Assembly: GCF_016863175.1 (NCBI RefSeq)
Contig: NZ_BOOJ01000040.1
Coordinates: forward strand, 124,001-188,000
Direction of reading: 5' to 3'
DNA length: 64,000 nucleotides
Source: Paraplanobispora siamensis
GTDB taxonomy: Bacteria; Actinomycetota; Actinomycetes; Streptosporangiales; Streptosporangiaceae
The notes beneath the pieces are model-generated. The model saw nothing but the letters and a program-made list of their open reading frames with translations. It did no database searches and was not told the origin of the DNA. Of this stretch, positions 44,469-54,240 are shown in pieces. The translations under genes and the position numbers were made by a program. How positions within the stretch are numbered: the first letter of the stretch is position 1; the number at the start of each line of letters is the position of its first letter.

Positions 44469-45013
44469 GGCGCGGAAAGCCCGCGGGCGGGTATGGCGGT
44501 GCGGCTCCCCGATGGTGCGGGAGACCCGCGAGCGGGCGTGGTGGAGCCGGCGCGGGTGATGTGATCCGCCGCCCGGTGGGGTGTCCTGTCCCGCGGCGCC
44601 GGTACGGCGGAGCGGGACGGCACCCCTGGCGTCGTCGTACGGCGGTGCCGGTCTCGGGGACGCGCGAGCGGATGCGGTGAAGCGGTCCTCGGGTGATGTG
44701 GGGAAAGCCCGCGAGCGGGCGTGGTGGAGTCCGCGGGTGATGCGGCCCCTCGTCTCCCGGGTGCCCCGTCCGGTGGCGCCGGTACGGCGAGGAGGTTGAC
44801 GGGCCTTCGGCGCCGCCGTGCGGCGGGACCCGAACCCGTCAGAGGACCGGAGGAGCCGTCAGGGGCCCATCAGAGAGCCGGAGAGACCCTCAAGGGTCGG
44901 AGGCCGCCGGGGGAGGAGAACCCCCCGGCGGCGCCGGATCAAGGAATCCCCGACCGGCGCCGGATCGGGGGATCCCCGGCGGTGCCGGACCGGGGAGCCC
45001 CGGCAGCGTCAGG
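44469..45013 (+). other. 545-bp intergenic region with imperfect internal duplication
   Basis: No gene with coding character is seen between the convergent relA and DUF349 genes. A 22-base word, CCCGCGAGCGGGCGTGGTGG plus AG, occurs exactly at 44525-44546 and 44708-44729. Flanking words (CGCGGGTGATG, GGCGCCGGTACGGCG) recur in the same order, so a ~180-base block is imperfectly duplicated. A related GCCCGCGGGCGGG word lies at the left end. The right third has repeated GGCGCCGGATC words and the hairpin annotated separately. Confidence 0.7.
44903..44932 (-). terminator. Terminator of the DUF349 gene
   Basis: 11-bp perfect stem (44903-44913 with 44922-44932, GCCGCCGGGGG) with an 8-base loop, 80 bases beyond the DUF349 stop and 435 beyond relA. 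It can serve the minus-strand gene and possibly both converging genes. Confidence 0.6.
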
Positions 45014-46243
45014 TCAGGAGAACTCGGCGAGCGTGCGCTCGGCCTCCTCCAGCCAGGAACGACGGGCGGCCAGGGCCTCCTCGGCGTCCTTGGCGTCCTT
45101 GTCCTTGCCGGCGGCGCGGGCCTTCTCCAGGCGGGTCTCCAGCTGCTCGATGGACTTGCGCAGCTGGTCGACGGTGTTCTGGGCGCGGGCGCGGGCCTCG
45201 GGGTTGGAGCGCTTCCACTCCGCCTCCTCCGCCTTGCGGATCGTGTCGTCGATCTTGCGCAGCCCGCCCTCCAGGCGGTCGCGCTGCTCGCGGGGGACCG
45301 GGCCGGCCTCCTCCCAGCGCTCCAGGATGCCGCGCAGGGCGGTCCGGGCGGCGCGAGCGTCGGTGACCGGCAGGATCTTCTCGGCCTCGACCAGGAGCTG
45401 CTCCTTGATCTCGGCGTTGGCCGCGAGCGAGGCGTCCCGCTCGGCGAAGACCGCGGAGCGGGCCTGGAAGAACTGGTCCTGGGCGCCCTTGAACCGCGCC
45501 CACAGCTCATCCTCGACCTCGCGGGAGGCCCGGCCGGCGGCCTTCCACTGACGCATCAGCTCCCGGTAGGCCGAAGCGGTGGGACCCCAGTCGGTGGAGG
45601 AGGCCAGGGCCTCCGCCTCCGTCACGATCCGCTCCTTGACGGAGCGCACGCTCTCGCGCTGCTCGTCGAGCCCCGCGAAGTAGGCCTTGCGCCGCTTGGC
45701 GAAGGCCGTACGGGCGGCCGACAGGCGCTTCCACAGCGCCGCCTCGGTGACCCGGTCGATCCGCTCGGCGGCCTTCCACTCCTCCACCAGCTGACGCAGG
45801 CGCTCGCCGCCGGTCTTCCAGTGGGTCGTGGACTCGGCCACGCTCTCGGCCTCGGCGACGATCCGCTCCTTGACGCCCTTGGCCTCGGCGCGGGCCACGT
45901 CACGGGCGGCCTTGACCTCCTCGCGGCGCTGGGCGACCAGCTCCGTGAGGCTGTTCAGCCGGCCCAGCAGCGCGTCGAGATCGCCGACCGCGTGGGCGTC
46001 GGTGATCGCTTCCCGGAGCTTGACGATGGTGGCCTCGGCCTGAGAAGGGGGCAGGTCGGTGCCGCGGACGCGCTGCTCCAGGAGCGTGACCTGCCCGGCC
46101 AGCTCGTCGAATTTGCGGCGGAAGTAGGCGAGGGCCTCCTCCGGCTCGCCGGCCTGCCAGGACCCGACGGCCCGCTCTCCCTCAGCCGTACGCACGTAGA
46201 CGGTGCCGTCGTCGTCTACCCGGCCCCACGGGTCGGTGCTCAC
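45014..46243 (-). CDS. DUF349-repeat coiled protein
   Basis: Cytoplasmic, highly charged alpha-helical protein of 409 residues. After a WGRVDDDGTVYVRTAEGERAVGSW domain (~5-30) come an acidic helical region and at least four DUF349 repeats, each with a W-K-x-A core (STHWKTGGERLRQLVEEWKAAERI, STDWGPTASAYRELMRQWKAAGRA, ALWKRLSAARTAFAKRRKAYF). The GTG at 46243 is preceded by GGGAGGA and is preferred over the ATG at 46264. The function is unknown; a role in nucleic-acid or ribosome binding has been suggested for the family. It lies between relA and cyclophilin, a conserved position. Confidence 0.85.
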   Translation of the reverse strand: MSTDPWGRVDDDGTVYVRTAEGERAVGSWQAGEPEEALAYFRRKFDELAGQVTLLEQRVRGTDLPPSQAEATIVKLREAITDAHAVGDLDALLGRLNSLTELVAQRREEVKAARDVARAEAKGVKERIVAEAESVAESTTHWKTGGERLRQLVEEWKAAERIDRVTEAALWKRLSAARTAFAKRRKAYFAGLDEQRESVRSVKERIVTEAEALASSTDWGPTASAYRELMRQWKAAGRASREVEDELWARFKGAQDQFFQARSAVFAERDASLAANAEIKEQLLVEAEKILPVTDARAARTALRGILERWEEAGPVPREQRDRLEGGLRKIDDTIRKAEEAEWKRSNPEARARAQNTVDQLRKSIEQLETRLEKARAAGKDKDAKDAEEALAARRSWLEEAERTLAEFS

Positions 46244-46272
46244 CGTGTCCTCCCGCACTTTCATCAGCCTTT

Positions 46273-46292
46273 CCGGGACCGTGCGGTCCCGG
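46273..46292 (-). terminator. Hairpin between cyclophilin 1 and DUF349 gene
   Basis: CCGGGACCG (46273-46281) pairs with CGGTCCCGG (46284-46292), with only a 2-base loop that would open further in practice. It lies 24 bases past the cyclophilin stop and upstream of the DUF349 Shine-Dalgarno, so it could attenuate or end the upstream transcript. Confidence 0.45.
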
Positions 46293-46316
46293 GTCCGTAT
46301 GCCTGTTTGTATTACG

Positions 46317-47168
46317 TCAGCTCTTGGCGGACATTGTCACGTCTTCGATCTCGACGGTTTTCTTCGGTGCCCCGGTGCCGTCCTGTCCGGGAGTGATGAC
46401 ACCACCCTTGTTCACCTTGTCGACGATCTCCAGGCCCTTGGTAACCGTACCGAACGGGGTGTAGTTCGCTGGCAAGGTCGTGTCGCCGAACACGATGAAG
46501 AACTGGCTGCCGTTGCTGTTGGGACCGCTGTTGGCCATGGCCACCACGCCGCGGGTGTACTTGGCGCCTTCGAGGTTCTCGTCCACGAAGCGGTAGCCGG
46601 GGCCGCCCTGGCCGTCGGTCAGGTTCTTGCCGTCGGCCTTGGCCAGCGGGTCGCCGCACTGCAGGACCGGGAACTGCTCGGAGCCCAGACGGTGGCACTT
46701 GGAGCCGTCGAAGTAGTCCTTGCTCGCCAGGTGCGCGAAGGAGCCGACCGTGCAGGGGGTCTTCCCGCCGTCCAGCTTGATGACGATGTCGCCCTGGCTG
46801 GTCTTCAGCGTCATCGACTTGGCGGAGACGTCGAGCTTGGCCGGGGGCATGCCGACGTCCTTGACCTGACCGCTCTCCGTGGCGGCCACGTAGCCGCAGC
46901 CGCCGGTGGCCGGGTCGAAGGCCGCCGGTTCGGCGGTGGACTGGCTCGCGGAGGGCTCGGGGGTGACCGCGGCCTCCGTGTCCGAGGGGTCCGAGGACCC
47001 TCCGATCAGGGCCACCGCGGCGATGATCCCGCCTACGACCACCACGGTGCCCACGGTGCTACCGATGATCGCGTTGCGCTTGCCCTTGGCCTCGCGCTCC
47101 GCGCGTCGCTGCATCTGCCGCTCGTAGTGCTCGCGCGCCAGCTGCTTCTGGCGGTCCTTGCCGCTCAC
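46317..47168 (-). CDS. Membrane-anchored cyclophilin (peptidyl-prolyl isomerase) 1
   Basis: Protein of 283 residues: a charged cytoplasmic N-terminus (KDRQKQLAREHYERQMQRR), one span (~33-56), a Ser/Pro/Ala-rich linker, then a cyclophilin domain (~95-280) outside the membrane. Typical cyclophilin elements are SQGDIVIKL, SFAHLASKDYFDGSKCHRL, QCGDPLAKADG, NGSQFFIVFGDT and YTPFGTVTKGLEIVDKV. It helps fold exported proteins by proline isomerisation. The GTG at 47168 follows GGGAGGG. A close paralogue lies 6 kb away on the same strand. It is the position-equivalent of mycobacterial ppiB next to relA. Confidence 0.93.
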   Translation of the reverse strand: MSGKDRQKQLAREHYERQMQRRAEREAKGKRNAIIGSTVGTVVVVGGIIAAVALIGGSSDPSDTEAAVTPEPSASQSTAEPAAFDPATGGCGYVAATESGQVKDVGMPPAKLDVSAKSMTLKTSQGDIVIKLDGGKTPCTVGSFAHLASKDYFDGSKCHRLGSEQFPVLQCGDPLAKADGKNLTDGQGGPGYRFVDENLEGAKYTRGVVAMANSGPNSNGSQFFIVFGDTTLPANYTPFGTVTKGLEIVDKVNKGGVITPGQDGTGAPKKTVEIEDVTMSAKS

Positions 47169-47315
47169 CGCTTCGCCCTCCCGAGTGCCGGAGTATTACA
47201 TATTGAGTGGGCGAATCGTATCGGCCACAGGGCGATGGTTCGCAGCCCGCCGACCCGCACCGGTACCCTTCGGTTACATTCCCATCCGCATTCTTGACGA
47301 GATCAGCTGAGGCAG

Positions 47316-48011
47316 ATGCTCATCGCCGGCTTTCCCGCAGGGTCCTTCCAGACCAATTGCTATGTCGTCGCTCCCGCCGCGGGAGAGGAGTGCGTCATCG
47401 TCGATCCCGGGCAGAACGCCGTCGGCGATCTGGACGAAGTGCTGCGCGAGCATCGGCTCAAGCCGGTCGCGGTGCTGGTCACCCACGGTCACATCGATCA
47501 CATGTGGTCGGTCGCCCCGGTCTGCGGCGCGCGCGACGTGCCGGCCTGGATCCACCCCGAGGACCGCGATCTGCTCTCCGACCCGGGCAAGGGACTGTCG
47601 CTGACGACCCGGCAGCAGCTGTTCGGCGGGCTCACCTTCACCGAGCCCGACGACGTGCGCGAGCTGTCCGACGGCGCGGTGCTGAAGCTGGCGGGCATGG
47701 AGCTCACGGTCGACCACGCTCCCGGCCATACCAGGGGGTCGGTGACGTTCAGGCTGCCCGCCACGGACGAGATTCCGCACGTGATGTTCTCGGGCGACCT
47801 GCTGTTCGCCGGCTCCATCGGCCGCACCGACCTTCCGGGCGGCGACTACCCGACGATCCTGCGCAGCCTGGCCGACAAGTGCCTGCCGCTGCCGGACGAC
47901 ACGGTGGTCCTGCCCGGCCACGGACCACAGACCACGATCGGCCAGGAGCGCGCCACCAACCCGTATCTCGCGGAGGCGGCTCCCCACGCCGGTCCCGGCA
48001 GGGGACTTTAG
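47316..48011 (+). CDS. Glyoxalase II-like MBL-fold hydrolase
   Basis: Cytoplasmic zinc hydrolase of 231 residues with a complete metal motif HGHIDH (57-62), APGHTRGS and [20 protein letters not shown], plus the [14 protein letters not shown]-terminal ligand motif. This matches the Rv2581c/glyoxalase II-like group. The substrate is unknown; it is probably a thioester such as S-lactoyl-thiol. It stands four bases before hisS, with which it is co-transcribed; this pairing is conserved in actinobacteria. It is divergent from cyclophilin 1 over a short AT-richer promoter region (47169-47315). Confidence 0.9.
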   Translation: MLIAGFPAGSFQTNCYVVAPAAGEECVIVDPGQNAVGDLDEVLREHRLKPVAVLVTHGHIDHMWSVAPVCGARDVPAWIHPEDRDLLSDPGKGLSLTTRQQLFGGLTFTEPDDVRELSDGAVLKLAGMELTVDHAPGHTRGSVTFRLPATDEIPHVMFSGDLLFAGSIGRTDLPGGDYPTILRSLADKCLPLPDDTVVLPGHGPQTTIGQERATNPYLAEAAPHAGPGRGL

Positions 48012-48015
48012 AGAC

Positions 48016-49278
48016 ATGAGTTTTCAGGCGCCCAAGGGCACCTTCGACTGGATCCCGCCGCGTTCCGAGCGGGTCCTCGCCGTGCGGGAGGCGCTCGCCG
48101 CCCCCGTCCGCCGCGCGGGGTACGGCTACGTCGAGACGCCGGTCTTCGAGGACACCGCGCTGTTCGTGCGCGGCGTCGGAGAGTCGACCGACGTCGTCTC
48201 CAAGGAGATGTACACCTTCACCGACAAGGGCGGGCGCTCCATCACGCTGCGCCCGGAGGGCACCGCGTCGGTCGTGCGGGCCGTCCTGCAGCACGGCCTG
48301 CACAACGGGCAGCTCCCCGTCAAACTCTGGTACTCCGGGAGCCAGTTCCGCTATGAGCGCGCCCAGAAGGGCCGCTACCGCCACTTCTGGCAGGTCGGGG
48401 CCGAGGCCATCGGCGCCGAGGACCCGGCGCTGGACGCCGAGCTGATCCTGCTGGCCGCCGACGGCTACGCGGCCCTGGGCCTCACCGGGGTCCGGCTGCT
48501 GCTCAACACGCTGGGCTGCAAGGAGTGCCGTCCCCGCTACCGGGCCGCGCTCCAGGAGTTCCTGCGCGGGCTCGACCTCGACGAGCCCACCCGGGCCCGC
48601 ATCGAGATCAACCCGTTGCGCGTGCTGGACGACAAGCGGCCCGAGGTGCAGGCCCAGCTGGCCGGCGCGCCGCTGGTCGTCGACCACCTGTGCGAGGCGT
48701 GCAAGGCCTACCACGAGGAGGTCCGCGAGCTGCTGACCGCCGCGGGCGCCGCCTTCACCGACGACCCCCGCCTGGTGCGCGGCCTCGACTACTACACGCG
48801 CACCACTTTCGAGTTCGTCCACGACGGCCTGGGCTCGCAGTCCGCGGTCGGCGGCGGCGGCCGCTACGACGGGCTGAGCGAGATGATCGGCGGCCCGGCG
48901 CTGCCGAGCGTCGGCTGGGCGCTCGGCGTGGACCGGACGCTCCTGGCGATGGAGGCCGAAGGCCTGCTTGCGGAGGAGGCCATCGGGGAACGTGTGCAGG
49001 TGTACGGTGTCCCGCTGGGCGAGGAAGCCCGCCGCCGGATGTTCCTGCTCGTCACCGAACTGCGCCGGGCGGGCCTGACCGCCGACATGTCGTTCGGGGG
49101 CAAGGGCCTCAAGGGAGCGATGAAGGGCGCCGGCCGGTCGGGTGCCCGCTACGCGCTGGTCCTGGGCGAGCGCGACCTGGCGGCGCAGGCCGTACAGCTG
49201 AAAGACCTGACCACCGCAGAGCAGACCGAGGTGCCGTTGGCCGAGGTCGCCGACATTCTGAAGGGGAAGTTTTCGTGA
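48016..49278 (+). CDS. hisS: Histidyl-tRNA synthetase
   Basis: Class II synthetase, 420 residues, charging tRNA-His. The N-terminal [10 protein letters not shown] and the motif 2 segment [18 protein letters not shown] are diagnostic; the histidine A motif [15 protein letters not shown] and the motif 3 GGGRYDGL...[11 protein letters not shown] are present. The C-terminal anticodon domain ends in [10 protein letters not shown]. The stop overlaps the aspS GTG start, so the two synthetases are translationally coupled. This order is conserved in actinobacteria. Confidence 0.97.
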   Translation: MSFQAPKGTFDWIPPRSERVLAVREALAAPVRRAGYGYVETPVFEDTALFVRGVGESTDVVSKEMYTFTDKGGRSITLRPEGTASVVRAVLQHGLHNGQLPVKLWYSGSQFRYERAQKGRYRHFWQVGAEAIGAEDPALDAELILLAADGYAALGLTGVRLLLNTLGCKECRPRYRAALQEFLRGLDLDEPTRARIEINPLRVLDDKRPEVQAQLAGAPLVVDHLCEACKAYHEEVRELLTAAGAAFTDDPRLVRGLDYYTRTTFEFVHDGLGSQSAVGGGGRYDGLSEMIGGPALPSVGWALGVDRTLLAMEAEGLLAEEAIGERVQVYGVPLGEEARRRMFLLVTELRRAGLTADMSFGGKGLKGAMKGAGRSGARYALVLGERDLAAQAVQLKDLTTAEQTEVPLAEVADILKGKFS

Positions 49279-51062
49279 TCCGCACGCACACCGCCGGTTC
49301 GCTCCGCAAGGAGCACGCGGGTGAGCAGGTAACGCTGGCCGGATGGGTGGCGCGCCGCCGCGACCACGGCGGCGTGGTCTTCATCGACCTGCGCGACGCC
49401 TCCGGCTCGGCCCAGGTGGTCTTCCGCGAGGAGGACGACGCGCACGGCCTGCGCGCCGAGTACTGCGTCAAGGTCGTCGGGGAGGTGCGGGTCCGCCCCG
49501 CGGGCAACGAGAACCCCGATCTGCCCACCGGTGAGATCGAGGTCGTCGCCTCCGAGGTCGAGGTGCTCAGCGAGTCGGCCCCGCTGCCGTTCCCGATCGA
49601 GGGCCACTCCGGTGTCTCCGAGGAGGCCCGGCTGAAGTACCGCTACCTCGACATCCGCCGCCAGCAGGTCGCCCAGGCCATGCGGATCCGCTCCAAGGCC
49701 ACCTACCTCGCCAACGAGGTGCTGAACGAGCACGGGTTCGTCTACGTCGAGACGCCGACGCTGACCCGCTCCACCCCCGAGGGCGCCCGCGACTTCCTGG
49801 TCCCGGTCCGCCTGCAGCCCGGCAACTGGTACGCCCTGCCCCAGTCGCCGCAGCTGTTCAAGCAGCTGCTGCAGGTCGCGGGCCTGGAGCGCTACTACCA
49901 GCTGGCCAAGTGCTACCGCGACGAGGACCTGCGCGCCGACCGGCAGCCGGAGTTCACCCAGATCGACCTTGAGATGTCCTTCGTCGACCAGGAGGACGTC
50001 ATCGCCGTCGGCGAGGCGCTGATCGGGCGGGTCTGGAAGGAGATCCTCGGCTACGAGATCCCCGCGCCGCTGCCCCGGATGACCTACGCCGACGCCATGG
50101 CCCGCTACGGCTCCGACAAGCCGGACCTGCGCTTCGGCCACGAGCTCGTCGAGATGACCGAGTTCTTCGCCGACACCACCTTCCGCGTCTTCCAGGCGCC
50201 GTACGTCGGCGCCGTGGTCATGCCGGGCGGCGCCTCCCAGACCCGCAAGGAGCTGGACGGCTGGCAGGAGTGGGCCAAGTCGCGCGGCGCGCGGGGCCTG
50301 GCCTACGTGCTGGTCGGCGAGGACGGCACGCTCGGCGGCCCGGTCGCCAAGAACCTGTCGGAGACCGAGACCGCCGGTCTGGCGGCCAAGGCCGGCGCCA
50401 AGCCCGGTGACGCGATCTTCTTCGCCGCCGGTGCGGCCGCGGCCTCCCGCGACCTGCTCGGCGCGGCCCGCCTGGAGATCGGCCGGCGCTGCGGCCTGAT
50501 CGACGAGTCGCAGTGGAGCTTCCTGTGGGTCGTCGACGCGCCGATGTTCGAGCCCGTGCTCGACGACGCCGGCGACCAGATCGGCTGGACCGCTGTTCAC
50601 CACCCGTTCACCGGTCCCAAGCCCGAGTGGGCCGACACCTTCCAGGACAGCCCGGGTGAGGCCCTGGCCTACGCCTACGACATGGTCTGCAACGGCATGG
50701 AGATCGGCGGCGGCTCGATCCGTATCCACCGCGCCGAGATGCAGCAGCGCGTCTTCGACGTGCTCGGCATCTCCAAGGAGGAGGCGGAGAGCAAGTTCGG
50801 CTTCCTGCTGGAGGCGTTCAAGTACGGCCCGCCGCCGCACGGCGGCATCGCCTACGGCTGGGACCGCATCTGCATGCTGCTGGCGGGCGGCGACTCGATC
50901 CGCGACGTCATCGCCTTCCCGAAGACGGCCTCCGGCTTCGACCCGCTGACCGGCGCGCCGACCCCGATCACGGGCGAGCAGCGCAAGGAGGCGGGCGTGG
51001 ACGCCCGGCCCAAGGAGACGGGTGCGAAGGAGCCGGAGGAGGCCGGGCCCGCCAAGGCCTGA
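49275..51062 (+). CDS. aspS: Aspartyl-tRNA synthetase
   Basis: Class II synthetase of the bacterial type, 595 residues, charging tRNA-Asp. The N-terminal OB anticodon-binding domain ([19 protein letters not shown]) leads to the catalytic core with EGARDFLVP, the motif 2 [24 protein letters not shown] and a central GAD insertion domain (~285-420). Motif 3 is GIAYGWDRI. The GTG start overlaps the hisS stop as GTGA. Whether it also charges tRNA-Asn cannot be told from the sequence alone. The last ~25 residues are a variable Lys/Glu/Ala tail. Confidence 0.97.
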   Translation: MIRTHTAGSLRKEHAGEQVTLAGWVARRRDHGGVVFIDLRDASGSAQVVFREEDDAHGLRAEYCVKVVGEVRVRPAGNENPDLPTGEIEVVASEVEVLSESAPLPFPIEGHSGVSEEARLKYRYLDIRRQQVAQAMRIRSKATYLANEVLNEHGFVYVETPTLTRSTPEGARDFLVPVRLQPGNWYALPQSPQLFKQLLQVAGLERYYQLAKCYRDEDLRADRQPEFTQIDLEMSFVDQEDVIAVGEALIGRVWKEILGYEIPAPLPRMTYADAMARYGSDKPDLRFGHELVEMTEFFADTTFRVFQAPYVGAVVMPGGASQTRKELDGWQEWAKSRGARGLAYVLVGEDGTLGGPVAKNLSETETAGLAAKAGAKPGDAIFFAAGAAAASRDLLGAARLEIGRRCGLIDESQWSFLWVVDAPMFEPVLDDAGDQIGWTAVHHPFTGPKPEWADTFQDSPGEALAYAYDMVCNGMEIGGGSIRIHRAEMQQRVFDVLGISKEEAESKFGFLLEAFKYGPPPHGGIAYGWDRICMLLAGGDSIRDVIAFPKTASGFDPLTGAPTPITGEQRKEAGVDARPKETGAKEPEEAGPAKA

Positions 51063-51083
51063 CCTCCCCGCGCGGCGGGAGTA

Positions 51084-51126
51084 CGGCGGAGCCCCGGCGA
51101 GCACCTCGCTCGCCGGGGCTCCGCCG
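51084..51126 (+). terminator. Bidirectional terminator between aspS and the P450 gene
   Basis: A perfect 19-bp stem (51084-51102 with 51108-51126, GGCGGAGCCCCGGCGAGC core) with a 5-base loop ACCTC. It is the longest perfect hairpin of the window, lying 22 bases after aspS and 83 bases before the P450 stop, and would end both converging transcripts. Confidence 0.9.
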
Positions 51127-51208
51127 GTCTCGGCGTCCTTCGCCGGCCCCGTGCCGATCCCGCGCTCTCCCGTCGTCTCCGCGGCTCGTACGGCGGGCCG
51201 TACGCCTT

Positions 51209-52432
51209 TCAGAAACGCACAGGCAGGGCCTGCACGCCGCGGATGATCGAGCCGGCGCGCCAGCCGATCTCCTCCACGGGGCAGTCCAGGGCGATGCCCG
51301 GCAGGCGGCGCAGCAGCGTCCCGAAGGCGATCGTGCCCTCCAGACGGGCCAGCGGGGCGCCCAGGCAGAAGTGGATGCCGTGGCCGAAGGCGATGTGGCG
51401 GACGTCGGCGCGGGTGATGTCCAGCGTGTCCGGGGCCTCGACCAGGGCGGGGTCGCGGCCGGCCGCGCCGAGCGAGATCTGCACCACGCTGCCCTTGGGG
51501 ACGGCGACGCCGGCGATCTCCATGTCCTCGGTGGCGAAGCGCAGGGTCGCCCGCTCCACCGGTCCGTCGTAGCGCAGGAACTCCTCGATCGCCGCCGGGA
51601 TCAGCTCGGGCCCGTCCTGCAGGAGGCGGAGCTGGCCGGGGTGGGTCAGCAGGGCCAGCATGCCGTTGCCGATGAGGTTGACCGTGGTCTCGTGCCCGGC
51701 GATGAGCAGCAGCGTGAAGGCGGCGACCAGCTCCTGGTCGCTCAGCAGGTCGTCCTCGTCGTGCGCGGTGACCAGCGCGCTGACCAGGTCGTCCCGGGGG
51801 TCGGCCCGGCGGGCGGCGGTGATCTCGCCGAAGTAGGCGTGGATGGCGGCGTTCACCTCGTCGCGGAGCCGGATCTCCTCGGGGGTGAAGGCGGGGGCGA
51901 GCAGGACCGCCGACCAGTGGCGGAAGTCGTCGCGGTCCTCGGCGGGCACCCCCAGCAGCTCGCAGATCACGGTGACCGGCAGCGGGAAGGCGAAGTCGTC
52001 GATGAGCTCGGCCCGGCCACGGGGCTCCATCGCGTCGATGAGCCCGTCGGTGATCTCCTGGATCCGGGGGCGCAGGCTCTCGGTGCGGCGCGGGGTGAAC
52101 GCCTTGGTGACCAGCTTCCGCAACCGGGTGTGGTCCGGCGGGTCGGTGTTGAGCATGTTCTCGGCCAGCGCCGGGTTGGTGCTGACCTCCTCGCGGTGGA
52201 AGAAGGCGGGGGCGTGACGCGATCCCTTGGCCAGCCGGGGGTCGTTCAGCGCCGCCCGGCCGTGCTCGTAGTCGATGACCAGGAAGGCCGGGATGTCCGT
52301 CCCCGGGATGAACTCGACCGCGTGGACCGGCCCCCGCTCGCGCAGCGCGCCGTACTGGGTGTAGGGATCCCGGCTGAACTCCGGGCTGAACAGGAACTCG
52401 ACCGGTAGCTTCTCCGTCGTCGGCTTGGACAT
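51209..52432 (-). CDS. Cytochrome P450 (CYP105/107-like)
   Basis: Soluble bacterial class I P450 of 407 residues. The I-helix motif is AGHETT (245-250), the K-helix ExxR is EFLR (284-287) and the heme loop FGHGIHFCLG (349-358) carries the thiolate Cys356. Pro/Asp-rich DPPDHTRLRKLVTKAF is the usual early helix region. No ferredoxin or reductase gene is nearby. Its reaction (drug, macrolide or xenobiotic oxidation) cannot be predicted. It is monocistronic between two strong terminators and looks like an accessory insertion between aspS and the conserved genes further on. Confidence 0.92.
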   Translation of the reverse strand: MSKPTTEKLPVEFLFSPEFSRDPYTQYGALRERGPVHAVEFIPGTDIPAFLVIDYEHGRAALNDPRLAKGSRHAPAFFHREEVSTNPALAENMLNTDPPDHTRLRKLVTKAFTPRRTESLRPRIQEITDGLIDAMEPRGRAELIDDFAFPLPVTVICELLGVPAEDRDDFRHWSAVLLAPAFTPEEIRLRDEVNAAIHAYFGEITAARRADPRDDLVSALVTAHDEDDLLSDQELVAAFTLLLIAGHETTVNLIGNGMLALLTHPGQLRLLQDGPELIPAAIEEFLRYDGPVERATLRFATEDMEIAGVAVPKGSVVQISLGAAGRDPALVEAPDTLDITRADVRHIAFGHGIHFCLGAPLARLEGTIAFGTLLRRLPGIALDCPVEEIGWRAGSIIRGVQALPVRF

Positions 52433-52533
52433 GAGCGCCCCTCAGTGAGATGGATCACGGTTCCCTCTCCATCCAGCCTGTCCCCGGCCGCCCCGCGACC
52501 GGCGGGTTGTGAGCGGTATCACACTCCGGACGC

Positions 52534-52570
52534 CGAACACCCCGGCGGCAGATCGCCGCCGGGGTGTTCG
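52534..52570 (-). terminator. Terminator of cyclophilin 2
   Basis: Perfect 16-bp stem (52534-52549 with 52555-52570, CGAACACCCCGGCGGC) with loop AGATC, 11 bases past the cyclophilin 2 stop. It separates cyclophilin 2 from the P450 gene on the same strand. Confidence 0.85.
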
Positions 52571-52580
52571 ATGGGTCGCG

Positions 52581-53468
52581 TCAGGAGAGCTTGACGTCCT
52601 TGATGATGACCGGGATCTTGGGGGCGTTGGAGCCGCCGTCGCCGGTGATGTCGTCGGGGTTGGTGATCCAGCCGCCCGCGTAGACCTTCTCCAGGATGTC
52701 CATGCCCTTGGAGACCGTGCCGAACGGCGTGTAGGCGGGCTGCAGCTGGGCGGTGTCGTCGGCCAGGGAGATCCAGAACTGGCTGCCGTTCTGGTTGCTG
52801 GCGTCGCCGGCCTGCGCCAGCGCGACCGTGCCCTTGGTGTACGGCAGGCCGCCCAGGTTCTCGTCGTTGAAGACGTAGCCGGAGCTGCCCTGGCCGTCGG
52901 TGGGGTTCTTGCCGTCGGCCTTGGCCTGCGGGTCGCCGCACTGCAGCAGGCCCAGGCCCGAGTTCTCGGGGGTGGCCAGGCGGTGGCAGCGGGTGTTGTC
53001 GTAGAAGTTCTTCTTGGCCAGGAAGGCCATGGAGTTCACCGTGCAGGGGGCCGCCTGGGTGGCCAGGTCGATCACGACGTCACCGTGGTTGGTGGTGATC
53101 GTCATGGTCTTCAGCTTCAGGTTCGGCTTCTTCGGCGGGTAGCCGACCTTCTTGGCCGGGCTGCCGCTGGTGTCCTCGCGGTACTCGCACGAGACGGGCC
53201 CGGCGCTCACCGCGGTGCTGGGCGTCGGCTGGGCGGAGACGGACGCGGAGGCGCTCGGCGAGGGATCCGAGGAGGCCGCGACGTTCGTCCTGTCGTCGCC
53301 GCCACCCAGCAGGACCGTCGCGGCGATCACGCCTCCGACCACGACGACCGTTCCGACGCCGGCGCCGACGAAGGTGCTCCGCCTGGCCTTCCTGGCCTCC
53401 TCGGCACGCTGGACCTGCCGCTCCTTGTGCTCCCGCGCCAGCTGGCTCTGGCGGTCTTCGCCGCTCAC
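52581..53468 (-). CDS. Membrane-anchored cyclophilin (peptidyl-prolyl isomerase) 2
   Basis: Paralogue of cyclophilin 1, 295 residues, with the same plan: charged N-terminus (EDRQSQLAREHKERQVQR), one span (~35-55), a Ser/Pro/Ala-rich linker (~60-90), then the cyclophilin domain with NHGDVVIDL, NSMAFLAKKNFYDNTRCHRL, QCGDPQAKADGKNPTDGQG, NGSQFWISLADD and YTPFGTVSKGMDILEKV. Trp in place of a Phe in the NGSQFW motif is seen in other actinobacterial copies. The GTG at 53468 is the likely start. It probably assists folding of exported or cell-wall proteins. Confidence 0.93.
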   Translation of the reverse strand: MSGEDRQSQLAREHKERQVQRAEEARKARRSTFVGAGVGTVVVVGGVIAATVLLGGGDDRTNVAASSDPSPSASASVSAQPTPSTAVSAGPVSCEYREDTSGSPAKKVGYPPKKPNLKLKTMTITTNHGDVVIDLATQAAPCTVNSMAFLAKKNFYDNTRCHRLATPENSGLGLLQCGDPQAKADGKNPTDGQGSSGYVFNDENLGGLPYTKGTVALAQAGDASNQNGSQFWISLADDTAQLQPAYTPFGTVSKGMDILEKVYAGGWITNPDDITGDGGSNAPKIPVIIKDVKLS

Positions 53469-53669
53469 CGCTATGTCCTCCAGGATTACCGTTTCATGAC
53501 TACTGACCCGGCGAAAGCGTACCGGCCCTGGAGTGTGCTGGATGTAAGTGGCGGAATCCTGCCTATGTGACGGGAGGGGAGGAGACGCAGATCTTTACAG
53601 ATTTCAGAACCTCTTCGTGCTGAGATTCGTACTCGGCGAAGACGAACCCCGTAAGACCGGAGCACCACC

Positions 53670-54131
53670 ATGTTCGACGAGATCCTGGGCCTTCCCGCCC
53701 ACCCTCTCATCATCCACGCCACCGTGGTCATGACGCCGCTGCTGGCGGCCCTGGCCGCGGTCTACGCGCTGGCGCCGCGCACGCGCGCCGCGCTGGGCTG
53801 GGCGGTGCTGGGACTCGCAGTGGTAACCCCGATCGCCACTCTGGCCGCCCGGCAGAGCGGCATCTCGCTCAAGGAGAACCGCTTCGCCTCCGCCCAGGGG
53901 GAGTTCGGGCAGCGCATCGCCGAGCACGAGGCCTTCGGCACGCCCCTGACGCTGGCCGTGGCCGGGCTCGGGCTGGTCTCCCTGGGCCTGATCTACGTGA
54001 ACCGCGGTGAGAGGTTCGGCGGGCCGGTGCGCACGGCCGTGACGGTGCTCACGGTGGTCCTGGCCGCGGTGGCGGTCTACTACGTGATCAGGGCCGGGCA
54101 CAGCGGGGCCGCGGCCGTCTGGACGAACTGA
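53670..54131 (+). CDS. DUF2231 membrane protein
   Basis: Small integral membrane protein of 153 residues with four spans. The N-terminal [18 protein letters not shown], with two His residues at the membrane face, is the DUF2231 signature. The family has been linked to heme or metal handling in some bacteria, but no function is proven here. The ATG is preceded by a ~200-base region with no gene and an AT-rich stretch (53590-53640) that could hold the promoter. A hairpin of 7 bp (54132-54138 with 54154-54160) follows the stop. Confidence 0.82.
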   Translation: MFDEILGLPAHPLIIHATVVMTPLLAALAAVYALAPRTRAALGWAVLGLAVVTPIATLAARQSGISLKENRFASAQGEFGQRIAEHEAFGTPLTLAVAGLGLVSLGLIYVNRGERFGGPVRTAVTVLTVVLAAVAVYYVIRAGHSGAAAVWTN

Positions 54132-54160
54132 GGCCCGGCACGGGGCGGGGGGACCGGGCC
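54132..54160 (+). terminator. Hairpin after the DUF2231 gene
   Basis: GGCCCGG at the stop pairs with CCGGGCC 15 bases later. The stem is short and lies in a G-run-rich region, so it is only a weak terminator candidate ahead of rarA. Confidence 0.4.
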
Positions 54161-54240
54161 GGGGGCCGGGACCGCGTACGGCGGGGCCGGGGCCGCCCGG
54201 CCACGCTGAGACGCCCGCGAGGGGCGGTACTGTCGGGGAC

